From Betaproteobacteria bacterium (lineage in GTDB: Bacteria; Pseudomonadota; Gammaproteobacteria; Burkholderiales; CAIKXV01): a stretch of DNA of 64,000 nt. The stretch lies in contig JAJTHE010000013.1 of NCBI GenBank assembly GCA_021298815.1, forward strand, positions 1 to 64,000. Direction: 5' to 3'. The notes beneath the pieces are model-generated. The model was given only the letters and a program-made list of their open reading frames with translations, searched no databases and had not been told where the DNA came from. This document shows, one piece after another, positions 1-8,717 of this stretch; within the stretch, counting starts at the first letter, position 1; each line of letters starts with the position of its first letter. The position numbers and the translations under genes are program-made.

Positions 1-255
1 CAACGTCCATCTTCATGTTTCGTGCAAGTACTCGATCTCTTCAAGCTTCCAGATCCTCTCACGTCTTCCAACGTTCAAGCATCCTTCCGCCCGACTGCAT
101 CAAGCACCCACACCTATCGGCTGTAGTTTGTTAAAGAGCGTGCGCTTCCGTCGGCGCGAATCTCCGCGCTCCCGGCTTCGTCGATCGGCCCCCTGCTTGT
201 TGCACTTGACTCGCTCCAGGTTCGTAGCGAATCGGCAGAGAGGCGATGAACGGGG
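1..255 (-). other. rRNA operon 5' leader, cut by window edge
   Basis: Read on the minus strand, this stretch follows a textbook rrn promoter and carries a boxA antitermination site followed by 'CCGATAGGTGTGGGTGCTTG', a sequence style typical of betaproteobacterial pre-rRNA just ahead of a mature rRNA. About 126 bases remain between boxA and the edge, so the 16S gene should begin just outside the window. No rRNA body is visible here. A short minus-strand ORF over this region (114-347) has no protein-like features and spans the promoter, so I do not call it. The edge may coincide with an assembly break at a repeated rrn operon. Confidence 0.8.
127..139 (-). promoter_or_regulatory. boxA antitermination site of rrn leader
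   Basis: The minus strand reads GCTCTTTAACAAA, matching the bacterial rrn boxA (TGCTCTTTAACA), which is bound by NusB/S10 to make polymerase resistant to Rho. It lies about 120 bases downstream of the promoter, the usual arrangement. Confidence 0.85.
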
Positions 256-261
256 AGGCGA

Positions 262-290
262 ATATTAGCTGCACTACCCGAGGGATGCAA
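262..290 (-). promoter_or_regulatory. rrn promoter (sigma70)
   Basis: On the minus strand: -35 TTGCAT, a 17-base spacer, -10 TAATAT, then a GC-rich discriminator (TCGCCTCC) like those of growth-rate- and ppGpp-regulated stable-RNA promoters. An A-rich stretch just upstream (about 301-335) could serve as an UP element. It drives the leader that exits the left edge. Confidence 0.85.
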
Positions 291-430
291 CACCTTCCGG
301 GCAGTTATTTCATGCTTTTTTGCGTCGGAGTTTTTTGAGACGCACAATCAATGCCTTGCGGACATCGCGTGCGCGGCAGGAACGCGCCGCCGCGCTGCCA
401 CTGGTGGCGCGCTCCTGCACCGCGGCATCC

Positions 431-1297
431 TCAGCCGGCCTGCTCCTGGTACCACTGCATGATCTTCTCGCCGGTCCAGAACACGACGCCAGGCTGCTGC
501 GCGAGGCGCGTGAACACGCGCTCGAAGTAGCCGATGCGGTGCGGCACGCCCGAGATGTACGGGTGCACCGCGATCGCCATCACCTTCGGGCGTTCCGCGG
601 ACTCCGCATACACGCAGTCGAAGTAGTCCATGCAGCGCTGCTCGAACTCGGATGCCGCATGGCGCGAGACCATCATCATCGAGATGTCGTTGAGCTCGAC
701 CGTGTAGGGCATGGTCACCAGCGGACCATGGCGGGTCTGGATCGTGCAAGGCTCGTCGTCGATCACCCAGTCTGCGGTGTAGCGGATACCCGCCTCCGCA
801 AGGAAATCCGGCGTCTGCAACGTCTCGGTGAGGCCAGGCGCGAGCCAGCCGACCGGCGCCTTGCCGGTGAACGCCTTGATCGATTCGACGGTACGCGCGA
901 TGGTCGCGCGCTCGTCGAGTTCCTGGTGCGTCGGGCGCTGGTCGTAGCCATGGCCCATGAATTCCCAGTTCGACTCCAGCGCAGCCTTGGCGACCTGCGG
1001 GTACTCAGTGCACACCGCGCCATTGATCGCCAGCGTCGCCGGCACCTTCAGGCGGTCCAGCACCTGCTTGATGCGCCAGAAGCCGACACGCATGCCGTAC
1101 TCGTGCCAGCCCCAGTGCGGGACGTCAGGGACGGTGGTGACATGGGTGGGTGGCGGCAGCACCTGGCGCGGCATGGCACGCTCGATGCGCCAGACTTCGA
1201 CGTTGACGATGGGCCACACGATCAGGCGGGCATTGTCGAGCCTGAGCGGCTTGCGGCCGACGATCGGATCGTAGGGAAGGCGTTGGGACGGAATCAT
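431..1297 (-). CDS. PuuE/NodB-family polysaccharide deacetylase-like hydrolase
   Basis: A 288-residue protein of the NodB carbohydrate-esterase fold, in the sub-branch of PuuE-like cytosolic hydrolases (allantoinase and relatives) rather than cell-wall deacetylases. It has no signal peptide. Supporting segments are FMGHGYDQR (the strand that in PuuE reads CHGWRW), VGWLAPGL, ADWVIDDEPC and the C-terminal VMAIAVHPYISGVPHR. The ATG is preceded by GGAGG. Two further members of the family occur in the window (45508-46398 and 55369-56292), but this one is the most diverged from PuuE. A Bug solute-binding gene lies directly upstream on the same strand, suggesting uptake and hydrolysis of an imported amide or cyclic ureide. 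The substrate is unknown. Confidence 0.75.
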   Translation of the reverse strand: MIPSQRLPYDPIVGRKPLRLDNARLIVWPIVNVEVWRIERAMPRQVLPPPTHVTTVPDVPHWGWHEYGMRVGFWRIKQVLDRLKVPATLAINGAVCTEYPQVAKAALESNWEFMGHGYDQRPTHQELDERATIARTVESIKAFTGKAPVGWLAPGLTETLQTPDFLAEAGIRYTADWVIDDEPCTIQTRHGPLVTMPYTVELNDISMMMVSRHAASEFEQRCMDYFDCVYAESAERPKVMAIAVHPYISGVPHRIGYFERVFTRLAQQPGVVFWTGEKIMQWYQEQAG

Positions 1298-1390
1298 CGC
1301 GCGGGATCCTCCAGGCGGGGCACGGGTTGTGGTTCGGTTGATCGAAACCGGGCGGCATCCGCGGCGCCGGCCGCAGATGGCCGCGCAAGA

Positions 1391-2374
1391 TTAATCGATC
1401 CGTGCGCCCGAAGCCTTCACCACCGCGCCCAGCTTCGCGATTTCCGAGCGGATGAACTTGGGGAACTGCTCCGGCGGCAGCGTGATCGCCTCTGCGCCCT
1501 GCTGCGCGAGCGTCTCGCGCATCTCGGGCAGGCCCATGACCTTCACCAGCTCGTTGTAGAGCCGGTTCACCACGGGCTTCTGCATGCCTGCGGGCCCCAT
1601 GATGCCGCTGTAGAGCACCAGGTCGAAGTTCGGCACGCCGGCCTCGATCATGGTCGGGATCTCGGGCACCGAGCCGTTGCGCTTGACGGTCGTCACGGCC
1701 AGTCCGCGCAGCTTCCCCGCCTTCACGTTCGGGAGCGCCGCCGGCATCGTCGAGAACACGAGGCCGACCTGGTCGGCGAGCAGCGAAGCCACTGCCGGCC
1801 CACTGCCGTTGTAGGGGATGTGGGCCATCTCGAGCTTCGCCGCCATGCGGTAGTTCTCGCTGGCGAGGTGGAGGATGGTGCCGTTGCCCGAAGACCCGTA
1901 GTTGAACTTGCCGCCCCTGGAGCGGATCAGCGCGGTGAGCTCGCTCACCGACTTCACCGGCAGCGACGAGTTCACCACCAGCAGCAGCGGCGTCTGCGCA
2001 ACGAGCGTGATGCCGGTGAAGTCCTTGATCGAGTCGTACGGCAGCCGTGCATAGAGCGTGGCGTTGATCGCATGGGTGGTCATGTCCTGGATCATGATCG
2101 TGTGGCCGTCCGGGTTGGCCTTGGTGACGATCCCCGAGCCGATCAGCGTCCCGGCACCGGGCCGGTTGTCCACAACCACCTGCTGGCCGAGGGAGCCGGA
2201 CAGGCGCTGGGCGATCAGCCGTCCGAGCACGTCGGAGATACCGCCCGGGGCGAACGGCACGATCATCCGCACCGAGCGGGACGGGTAATCCGCCTGGGCC
2301 CGGGCCGCGGAAAGGGGCGCGAGCACCGTGGCTACTGCTGCGGTGGCGACGGAAAGAGCATATATCAGACGCAT
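1391..2374 (-). CDS. Bug/TctC-family solute-binding protein
   Basis: A periplasmic receptor of the tripartite tricarboxylate transporter (Bug) family, 327 residues. A signal peptide (about residues 1-26, ending AARAQA) is followed by the family hallmarks YPSRSVRMIVPFAPGGISD, VVDNRPGAGTLIGS, GGKFNYGSSGNGTILH and AHIPYNGSGPA. Bug proteins bind carboxylates, amino acids, nicotinate and similar ligands. There are no tctA/tctB genes beside it, so it is an orphan receptor, which is common in this group. It probably forms a transcription unit with the downstream NodB-fold gene, 93 bases away. Confidence 0.9.
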   Translation of the reverse strand: MRLIYALSVATAAVATVLAPLSAARAQADYPSRSVRMIVPFAPGGISDVLGRLIAQRLSGSLGQQVVVDNRPGAGTLIGSGIVTKANPDGHTIMIQDMTTHAINATLYARLPYDSIKDFTGITLVAQTPLLLVVNSSLPVKSVSELTALIRSRGGKFNYGSSGNGTILHLASENYRMAAKLEMAHIPYNGSGPAVASLLADQVGLVFSTMPAALPNVKAGKLRGLAVTTVKRNGSVPEIPTMIEAGVPNFDLVLYSGIMGPAGMQKPVVNRLYNELVKVMGLPEMRETLAQQGAEAITLPPEQFPKFIRSEIAKLGAVVKASGARID

Positions 2375-2521
2375 CGGGAATGATCCTGGTTGAGGTGGAA
2401 GGAGAGGGACCGATCAGGCGCAAGGACCGCGCCAACGACGGACGGTCCCGCGGTACGGGCAGCGCCGGGTTCGGGGCCTGACTCGTGCGAAGCCTGCCGC
2501 AGGGCGCGCACCGCAGAAAGC

Positions 2522-2545
2522 AAAAAGGCCAACCGTGAGGTTGGC
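2522..2545 (-). terminator. Rho-independent terminator after tRNA-fMet
   Basis: The minus strand reads GGCCAACC-TCAC-GGTTGGCC followed by TTTTT: a perfect 8-bp stem with a 4-base loop and U tract, 17 bases past the CCA end of the initiator tRNA. Confidence 0.9.
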
Positions 2546-2562
2546 CAATGCGCTGTTTCGGC

Positions 2563-2639
<77 letters not shown>

Positions 2640-2650
2640 CCAGAGAAAAC

Positions 2651-2679
2651 ATAGTACCCGGAAACGCGATCGAAATCAA
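2651..2679 (-). promoter_or_regulatory. promoter of tRNA-fMet
   Basis: On the minus strand: TTGATT, 17 bases, TACTAT, placing the start a few bases ahead of the tRNA. The -35 box overlaps the scpB stop codon, so the tRNA promoter is embedded in the end of the upstream gene. Confidence 0.7.
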
Positions 2680-3668
2680 CCTGCATCGCCGGATGGACGT
2701 GCGACATCGGCCGATGCAGCGGGAACATCGGCACTAGCCTGGACAGGCGCCAGGTCCCCCACATGCGCCGCGCCGTCCGGCGCAGCCGCTTCCCCGGGCT
2801 GGTCCTGCGCCTGGCCCTGCTCGCCGGACGCTTCCCCGCCCGCCTCCGCTGCGGCATCCGCGCCGTCTGCCGGCGCCTGCAGCATCGGCACCTCGCCGTC
2901 CTGCCCGGACGCGGGCTCGTCCAGCGGCAGTTGCGGCATCGCCTCCACCAGCGAACCGAGGTCCTCCAGCGGCGGCAGGTCTCCGAGCGACTTGAGGTTG
3001 AGGTCGTCGAGGAACTGGCTGGTGGTCGCATACAGCGCCGGCCGGCCGGGGACCTCCTTGTGCCCGACCGCCTCCACCCATCCGCGCTGCTCGAGGGTCT
3101 TCACCAGCGCGCCCGACACCGTGACGCCGCGCACCGCCTCGATCTCGCCGCGCGTGACCGGCTGGCGGTAGGCAATGATCGCCAGCGTCTCCATCACGGC
3201 GCGGGAATAACGCGGCGGCTTGTCCGGCCGCAGCCGATCGAGGTACTGCTGCAGGTCGGGATGCGCGCGGAAACGCCAGCCACTCGCGACATGGGTGAGT
3301 TCGATGCCCCGCCCCTCCCAGTCGGCGCGCAGCGTCTCGAGCACGCGGCGCAGGGCGTCCGCGCCCAGTTCATCGTTGAACAGGCGGCGCAGTTCGAGCA
3401 CCGACAGGGGACCGTCGGCCACCAGCAGTGCCGTCTCTAGCACCCGCTTGACCAGTTCCAGGTCGAACCCGGTTTCCACGGAATCGCGCGCGGCCGGCGG
3501 GCCGGGATCGACGACTCGATCGCCATCCTGCACCAGGGTCTCCGACGGCTCTCCCGCGGGGGTGGCCGCCATTGCGGAGATGGACGTCTCGGCGTTCGAA
3601 GCAGTCGTTGCGTCCTGCGCATCGGCCCCGCTGCCGCCGTCGGTCGGACTGGGTTCGGTGTCGGTCAT
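2676..3668 (-). CDS. scpB: Segregation and condensation protein B (ScpB)
   Basis: The winged-helix kleisin-binding subunit of the SMC-ScpAB condensin, which organises and segregates the nucleoid. 330 residues. I start at the ATG 10 bases after the scpA stop; the frame is open further upstream but would overlap scpA. After an acidic/low-complexity N-terminus (about 1-70), the two tandem winged helices are clear: PLSVLELRRLFND, then YSRAVMETLAIIAYRQPVTR, EAVRGVTVSGALVKTLEQRG and EVPGRPALYATT. The Ala/Glu/Gln-rich tail of about 100 residues is longer than in well-studied ScpB proteins (about 190-200 residues) and probably disordered. Cotranscribed with scpA. Confidence 0.93.
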   Translation of the reverse strand: MTDTEPSPTDGGSGADAQDATTASNAETSISAMAATPAGEPSETLVQDGDRVVDPGPPAARDSVETGFDLELVKRVLETALLVADGPLSVLELRRLFNDELGADALRRVLETLRADWEGRGIELTHVASGWRFRAHPDLQQYLDRLRPDKPPRYSRAVMETLAIIAYRQPVTRGEIEAVRGVTVSGALVKTLEQRGWVEAVGHKEVPGRPALYATTSQFLDDLNLKSLGDLPPLEDLGSLVEAMPQLPLDEPASGQDGEVPMLQAPADGADAAAEAGGEASGEQGQAQDQPGEAAAPDGAAHVGDLAPVQASADVPAASADVARPSGDAG

Positions 3669-3678
3669 TTCGTTTCGT

Positions 3679-4611
3679 TCAGGTTTCCGGCGAGCCGATG
3701 GCTGCAACCGGTTCTTCGTCTTCGGGGTCGACGCCGGCGAGGCGGACATGGATCGGCGCGAACGGGGCCTGCTGGGTGATGTGGATCATCGATTCGCGGC
3801 ACAGCTCGAGCAGCGCAAGCAGGTTCACCACGATCACCGGCACCGCGGCGTTCGGTTCGAACAGACTGAAGAACTCGACGTACTTGTGATCCTTCAGGCG
3901 CCTCAGGATGCGCGACATGTGCTCGCGCACCGACAGTTCCTCGCGCGTCACGCGGTGGTGCCGGTTGAGCTTCGCCCGCGCGAGCAGCCGCAGCCACACG
4001 GCCTTCAGGTCCTCGGGATCGACCCGCGGCGGCAACTGCAGGTCGAGGCGCTCGAACAGCACGTGGGCCACCTCGAAGTCGCGGCCCACCTGCGGCATCG
4101 ACGCGAGTTGCTGTGCCGCAAGCTTGATCTGCTCGTACTCCAGCAGGCGGCGCGCGAGTTCCGCGCGAGGATCTTCCTCCTCGGCGGTGGCCGTCGGGGG
4201 CCGCGGCAGCAGCATGCGCGACTTGATCTCGATCAGCAGCGCGGCCATCAGCAGGTACTCCGCCGCCAGCTCCAGCCGGTTCTCGTGCATCACGTCGATG
4301 TACTCGAGGTACTGGCGCGTCAGCTGCGCCATCGGGATGTCGAGCACGTTGAGGTTCTGCTTGCGGATCAGGTAGAGCAGCAGGTCGAGCGGCCCCTCGA
4401 AGCTCTCCAGGATGATCTGCAGCGCATCCGGCGGGATGTAGAGATCCTGCGGCACCGCCAGCATCGGCTCGCCGTGGATGCGCGCGACGCCCGCGACGAC
4501 CGCCACCACCGGTGGCGCGTCCGCCTCGCCGACGGCCAGCCCGGCCGGCGCGGGCACGGCGGGATCGATGGTCTCGGTCGCGGCGTCCGCGGGCAGGGGA
4601 GTCGTTGTCAT
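3679..4611 (-). CDS. scpA: Segregation and condensation protein A (ScpA, kleisin)
   Basis: The kleisin that bridges the SMC heads in bacterial condensin. 310 residues. A variable N-terminus of about 60 residues precedes the conserved helical core: ESFEGPLDLLLYLIRKQNLN, IPMAQLTRQYLEYID, AAEYLLMAALLIEIKSRMLL, and the C-terminal winged helix with FLALLELCRE-like residues (VNLLALLELCRES). It is followed after 10 bases by scpB, as usual for this pair, with trpS upstream on the same strand. Confidence 0.93.
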   Translation of the reverse strand: MTTTPLPADAATETIDPAVPAPAGLAVGEADAPPVVAVVAGVARIHGEPMLAVPQDLYIPPDALQIILESFEGPLDLLLYLIRKQNLNVLDIPMAQLTRQYLEYIDVMHENRLELAAEYLLMAALLIEIKSRMLLPRPPTATAEEEDPRAELARRLLEYEQIKLAAQQLASMPQVGRDFEVAHVLFERLDLQLPPRVDPEDLKAVWLRLLARAKLNRHHRVTREELSVREHMSRILRRLKDHKYVEFFSLFEPNAAVPVIVVNLLALLELCRESMIHITQQAPFAPIHVRLAGVDPEDEEPVAAIGSPET

Positions 4612-4669
4612 GGCGCGGCGCAGTTTACCGCAGCCTGACCGTCAGGGCCGGCCACGGACGCAGGCATGG

Positions 4670-5872
4670 CTAGTCGTAATCGAGCCCCATCGCCTCGCGC
4701 ACGTCGCGCATCGTCTCTCCGGCGAGCGCCCTCGCCTTCTCGCAGCCGTCGGCGACGATGCTGCGCAGCAGGGACGGGTCTTCCTGGTAGGGCCGCGCAC
4801 GTTCGCGCATCGGCGCCTGTTCCTCGAGCACCCGGTCGATCACCGGCTGCTTGCATTCGAGGCAACCGATGCCGGCCGTCCTGCACCCCTCCTGCACCCA
4901 TTGCCGCACCGGCTCGGGCGAATACACCTGGTGGAACGTCCACACCGGGCAACGTCCGGGCTCGCCCGGATCGGTGCGCCGCACCCGCGCCGGATCGGTC
5001 GGCATCGTGCGGATCTTCTTCACCACGCTGTCCTGGTCTTCGCGCAGCGAGATGGTGTTGTTGTACGACTTCGACATCTTGTGCCCGTCCAGGCCGGGCA
5101 TCCGCGAGGCCTCGGTGAGCAGCGCCTCGGGCTCGGCCAGGATCACCTTTCCGCCGCCCTCGAGGTAGCCGAACAGCCGCTCGCGGTCCGACAGGTTCAG
5201 GTTCTGCACTTCCTCGAGCAGTGCGCGCGCCGACTCGAGCGCCTGGTCGTCGCCCTGCTCGAGGTAGCGGGCGCGCAGGTCGCGGTAGAGCTTCGCGCGC
5301 TTGCTGCCCAGCCGCTTGATCGCCGCCTCGGCCTTGTCCTCGAAGCCGGGCTCGCGGCCGAAGATGTGGTTGAAGCGCCGCGCGATCTCGCGTGTGAACT
5401 CGATGTGCGGCACCTGGTCCTCGCCCACCGGTACCTGGTTGGCGCGGTAGATGAGGATGTCCGCCGCCTGCAGCAGCGGGTAGCCGAGGAAGCCGTAGGT
5501 CGACAGGTCCTTCTCGGCGAGCTTCTCCTGCTGGTCCTTGTAGGTCGGCACCCGCTCCAGCCAGCCAAGCGGCGTGATCATCGACAGCAGCAGGTGCAGC
5601 TCGGCATGCTCGGGCACCTTGGACTGCAGGAAGATCGTCGCATGCGCAGGATCGATGCCGCCGGCGAGCCAGTCGATGACCATCTCCCAGGCGTTCTGCT
5701 CGATCACCTGCGGCGTGTCGTAGTGGGTGGTCAGCGCATGCCAGTCGGCGACGAAGAACAGGCATTCGTGCTCGTGCTGGAGCCGCACCCAGTTCTTCAG
5801 CACCCCGTGGTAGTGGCCCAGGTGAAGTGCGCCAGTCGGCCGCATCCCCGACAGCACGCGATCGGCATACAT
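4670..5872 (-). CDS. trpS: Tryptophan-tRNA ligase (TrpRS)
   Basis: Charges tRNA-Trp. Class I synthetase of about 400 residues with the HIGH-type motif ALHLGHYHG near residue 16 and the KMSKS loop as GHKMSKSYNN. I choose the ATG giving MYADRVLSGMRPTG, because TrpRS proteins begin a few residues before the RPTG signature; the frame is open about 20 codons upstream. It is longer than the E. coli enzyme (334) owing to an insert rich in charged residues near the middle (about 190-230), a form common in betaproteobacteria. It sits between yciO and scpA on the same strand. Confidence 0.95.
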   Translation of the reverse strand: MYADRVLSGMRPTGALHLGHYHGVLKNWVRLQHEHECLFFVADWHALTTHYDTPQVIEQNAWEMVIDWLAGGIDPAHATIFLQSKVPEHAELHLLLSMITPLGWLERVPTYKDQQEKLAEKDLSTYGFLGYPLLQAADILIYRANQVPVGEDQVPHIEFTREIARRFNHIFGREPGFEDKAEAAIKRLGSKRAKLYRDLRARYLEQGDDQALESARALLEEVQNLNLSDRERLFGYLEGGGKVILAEPEALLTEASRMPGLDGHKMSKSYNNTISLREDQDSVVKKIRTMPTDPARVRRTDPGEPGRCPVWTFHQVYSPEPVRQWVQEGCRTAGIGCLECKQPVIDRVLEEQAPMRERARPYQEDPSLLRSIVADGCEKARALAGETMRDVREAMGLDYD

Positions 5873-5977
5873 CGTGTTCGACTCCGTCTGTAGCGACCGC
5901 CGGAAGTGCGTTCGCAAGGTTGCGAGTATAAGCAACCCGGGCCGTGGACACCGTATCCCGGCCCGCGAGCGCCCGGC

Positions 5978-6607
5978 TCAGCGATCGTTGCCGAGCACCG
6001 CCGCGCTGCCCCGTCCCTGCCGGGTGATCTCGGGCGGATCGCGGGTGAGGTCGATCACCGTGGTCATGTCGATACCGCAGGAGCCGCCGTCCAGCACCAG
6101 GTCGAGGTCGCGCTCGAGCCGCTCGCGGATCTCGATGCCGTCGTTCACCGGAAGGTCGTCGCCGGGCAGCAGCAGCGTCGAACTGAGCAGCGGCTCGCCC
6201 AGTTCCGCCAGCAGCGCGGCGACGATGCGGTGCTCGGGCACGCGCAGTCCGATCGTCGATCGCTTCGGATGCATCATCCGGCGCGGAACCTCACGCGACG
6301 CCTCGAGGATGAACGTGTAGCTTCCCGGCGTTGCCGCCTTCAGCAGCCGGAACTGCCGGTTGTCGACGCGGGCATAACGTCCCAGCTCGCCGAGGTCCTT
6401 GCACACCAGCGTGAAGTGGTGGTGCAGCTCGAGCTGCCGGATGCGCCGGATACGCTCCGCCGCGTCCTTGTTGCCGAGCTGGCAGCCGAGCGCGTAGCAG
6501 GAATCCGTCGGGTAGGCGATCAGCCCGCCCCCCTGCACGATGGCCGCCGCCTGGCGCAGCAGGCGTACCTGGGGGTTGTCCGGATGGATCACGAAGTATT
6601 GCGACAT
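5978..6607 (-). CDS. yciO: YciO-family YrdC/Sua5-like protein
   Basis: A 209-residue protein of the YrdC/Sua5 fold, closest to the YciO branch by the opening MSQYFVIHPDNPQ, YPTDSCYALGCQLG, HHFTLVCKDLGELGRYA, TPGSYTFILEA and KRSTIGLRVPEH. The YrdC/TsaC relatives make threonylcarbamoyl-AMP for tRNA t6A. YciO shares the nucleotide- and dsRNA-binding surface but its own role is less settled, so I do not claim t6A synthesis. Location beside trpS/scpA is common in betaproteobacteria. Confidence 0.9.
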   Translation of the reverse strand: MSQYFVIHPDNPQVRLLRQAAAIVQGGGLIAYPTDSCYALGCQLGNKDAAERIRRIRQLELHHHFTLVCKDLGELGRYARVDNRQFRLLKAATPGSYTFILEASREVPRRMMHPKRSTIGLRVPEHRIVAALLAELGEPLLSSTLLLPGDDLPVNDGIEIRERLERDLDLVLDGGSCGIDMTTVIDLTRDPPEITRQGRGSAAVLGNDR

Positions 6608-6823
6608 GTCGAAACCATGGACGCGCTGTGGGATGGCCGGCGGGCCTCTGCCTGCCGCGCCGCGGCACGCACGCCGCCGGACCGACGGACCGGGGCATGC
6701 TTGCGAAATTCCCCGGACCGTAGCACGCTCCGCCGGTCATCGACAGCACCGGTGCGGCGACGCCCCGGCCCGCCGTCGGAAAGTCCCCGGCAAGACAGGC
6801 CCAACCGCCGAAGGAGGTGAACC

Positions 6824-7267
6824 ATGTACAAGCACATCCTGTTTCCGACCGATGGATCCGAACGCGCCCAGAAGGCGCTGTCACACGCGATCGGACTGGC
6901 CAAAGCGGTCGGCGCGAAGATCACCGCGTTGCACGTGGTACCCGAGTACTACCCGCCGGTGTACGAGGATTCCGGGCCGTTCGACCCCGAGATCGAGGCC
7001 CGATTCGAACGCGAGGCGGTGAACCGCGCCGGCCGCTTCCTGTCCCAGGTGACCGAGGCGGCCGAGGCCGCCGGCGTGCCCTCCGGTGCCGTGCACGTGA
7101 CGAGTTACCACACGGCAGACACGATCATCAAGGTAGCCGAGGAGCAGGGCTGCGACCTGGTGGTTATGTCCTCCGGCGGCCGCAGCGGGCTCGCCAGCCT
7201 GCTGCTGGGCAGCGAGACGAAGAAGGTGCTTGCCCATACGAAGGTACCGGTACTGGTCTGCAAGTGA
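6824..7267 (+). CDS. Universal stress protein (UspA family)
   Basis: A single-domain Usp of 147 residues beginning MYKHILFPTDGSERAQKAL, the first strand and loop typical of the family. The C-terminal nucleotide loop SSGGRSGLASLLLGS matches G-x2-G-x9-GS except that the first Gly is Ser, so ATP binding is likely but not certain. A strong Shine-Dalgarno (AAGGAGGTGAACC) precedes the ATG. Its stop overlaps the start of the hydantoinase gene as GTGA, implying translational coupling. That pairing of a stress protein with a ureide hydrolase is unusual and its meaning is unclear. Confidence 0.92.
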   Translation: MYKHILFPTDGSERAQKALSHAIGLAKAVGAKITALHVVPEYYPPVYEDSGPFDPEIEARFEREAVNRAGRFLSQVTEAAEAAGVPSGAVHVTSYHTADTIIKVAEEQGCDLVVMSSGGRSGLASLLLGSETKKVLAHTKVPVLVCK

Positions 7268-8709
7268 CCGCGCCCTTCGACCTGACCATCCGCAACGGCA
7301 CGCTGTCGACCGCGAGCGAGACCTTCCGCGCCGACATCGGCGTGTCCGGCGGCCGGATCGCCGCGCTGGCGCACCAGCTGCCGCCCGGCAAGGCCGACAT
7401 CGATGCCGAGGGCCGCTGGGTCCTGCCCGGTGGCGTCGACAGTCACACCCACATCGAGCAGCGCTCGAGCAGCGGCGTGATGTGCGCGGACGACTTCCGC
7501 AGCGGCACGATCTCGGCGGCCTTCGGCGGCACGACGACGATCATGTCGTTCGCAGCCCAGCATCGCGGCGACAGCCTGCGCGACGTGGTGGCCGACTACC
7601 ATGCGCGCGCCGTGGACAAGGCGGTGGTGGACTACGCGTTCCACCTGATCATCTCCGACCCGCGTCCCGAGGTGCTGGACGGCGAACTGCCCGGCCTGAT
7701 ATCGGGCGGCATCCGTTCGTTCAAGGTCTACATGACCTACGAAAAGCTGAAGCTCGACGATGGCCAGCTGCTCGACGTGATGGCCGTCGCCCGGCGCGAA
7801 CGCGCGATGGTGATGGTCCATGCCGAGAACCACGAGGTGATCCAGTGGATCGCGCGCCGGCTGCTCGATCGCGGACACCGCGCCCCGCGCTTCCACACCG
7901 TGGCGCATGCGCCGATGGCTGAAGCCGAGGCGACGCACCGGGTGATCGCACTGTCGACGCTGCTCGAGCAGCCATTGCTGGTCGTGCATGTGTCGGACCC
8001 GACCGCGATCGGGCACATCCGGGCAGCACAGACCCTGGGCGTGCAGGTGCATGGCGAAACCTGTCCCCAGTACCTGTTCCTCACCGCCGAGGACACGGAC
8101 CGCCCCGGCCTGGAAGGCGCGATGTGGTGCTGCAGCCCGCCGCCGCGCGACGCAGCCGCCCAGGAAGCCGTCTGGCGGGCACTGCAGAACGGGACGCTGA
8201 AGCTGTTCTCGTCGGACCACGCCCCTTACCGCTTCGACGCCAGCGGCAAGCTCCCACTGGGCGCGGACACGTCGTTCAAGGAGATGGCCAACGGCGTGCC
8301 CGGCATCGAGCTGCGGCTGCCCCTGCTGTTCTCGGAAGGGGTGATTGCCGGACGCATCACCGTCAACGAGTTCGTCGCGCTGACCGCGACCAACCATGCG
8401 CGCATGTACGGCCTGCACCCGCGCAAGGGCACGCTGGCGGTCGGCTCGGACGCGGACATCGTGCTCTGGGACCCGGACCGGCGCACCACGGTCGACTGGT
8501 CGATGCTGCACGACAACGTCGGCTATACCCCTTACGCAGGCCGCGAGCTGCGCGGCTGGCCGGTGACGGTCGTGCGGCGCGGCGAGGTCATCGTCGACAA
8601 CGGCAGGTTGCATGCCGCCCCGGGTTCGGGCCGCTACCTGCGTTGCGACGTGCCGCAGGCACTGCAGCTGGAACGGCCTGCGCCACCGGAGCACAGGCTG
8701 TTCTCCTGA
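7264..8709 (+). CDS. D-hydantoinase / dihydropyrimidinase
   Basis: A cyclic-amidohydrolase of 481 residues that hydrolyses 5,6-dihydropyrimidines or 5-substituted hydantoins to N-carbamoyl amino acids. The binuclear-metal set is visible: SHTH (HxH) near residue 60, the carboxylated lysine in SFKVYMTY, the His in VMVHAENH, the His in VVHVSDP, and the Asp in SSDHAPYR. The length fits the family. It starts at GTG, overlapping the usp stop by four bases; the frame is open far upstream only because of high GC. The product would suit an N-carbamoyl-amino-acid amidohydrolase such as the gene at 32149-33465, but that gene is not adjacent. Confidence 0.9.
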   Translation: MTAPFDLTIRNGTLSTASETFRADIGVSGGRIAALAHQLPPGKADIDAEGRWVLPGGVDSHTHIEQRSSSGVMCADDFRSGTISAAFGGTTTIMSFAAQHRGDSLRDVVADYHARAVDKAVVDYAFHLIISDPRPEVLDGELPGLISGGIRSFKVYMTYEKLKLDDGQLLDVMAVARRERAMVMVHAENHEVIQWIARRLLDRGHRAPRFHTVAHAPMAEAEATHRVIALSTLLEQPLLVVHVSDPTAIGHIRAAQTLGVQVHGETCPQYLFLTAEDTDRPGLEGAMWCCSPPPRDAAAQEAVWRALQNGTLKLFSSDHAPYRFDASGKLPLGADTSFKEMANGVPGIELRLPLLFSEGVIAGRITVNEFVALTATNHARMYGLHPRKGTLAVGSDADIVLWDPDRRTTVDWSMLHDNVGYTPYAGRELRGWPVTVVRRGEVIVDNGRLHAAPGSGRYLRCDVPQALQLERPAPPEHRLFS

Positions 8710-8717
8710 GGCAGGCC

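Noticed and set aside
114-347. 77-codon minus-strand frame
   Set aside because: Overlaps the rrn promoter and boxA; its translation has no protein-like features.
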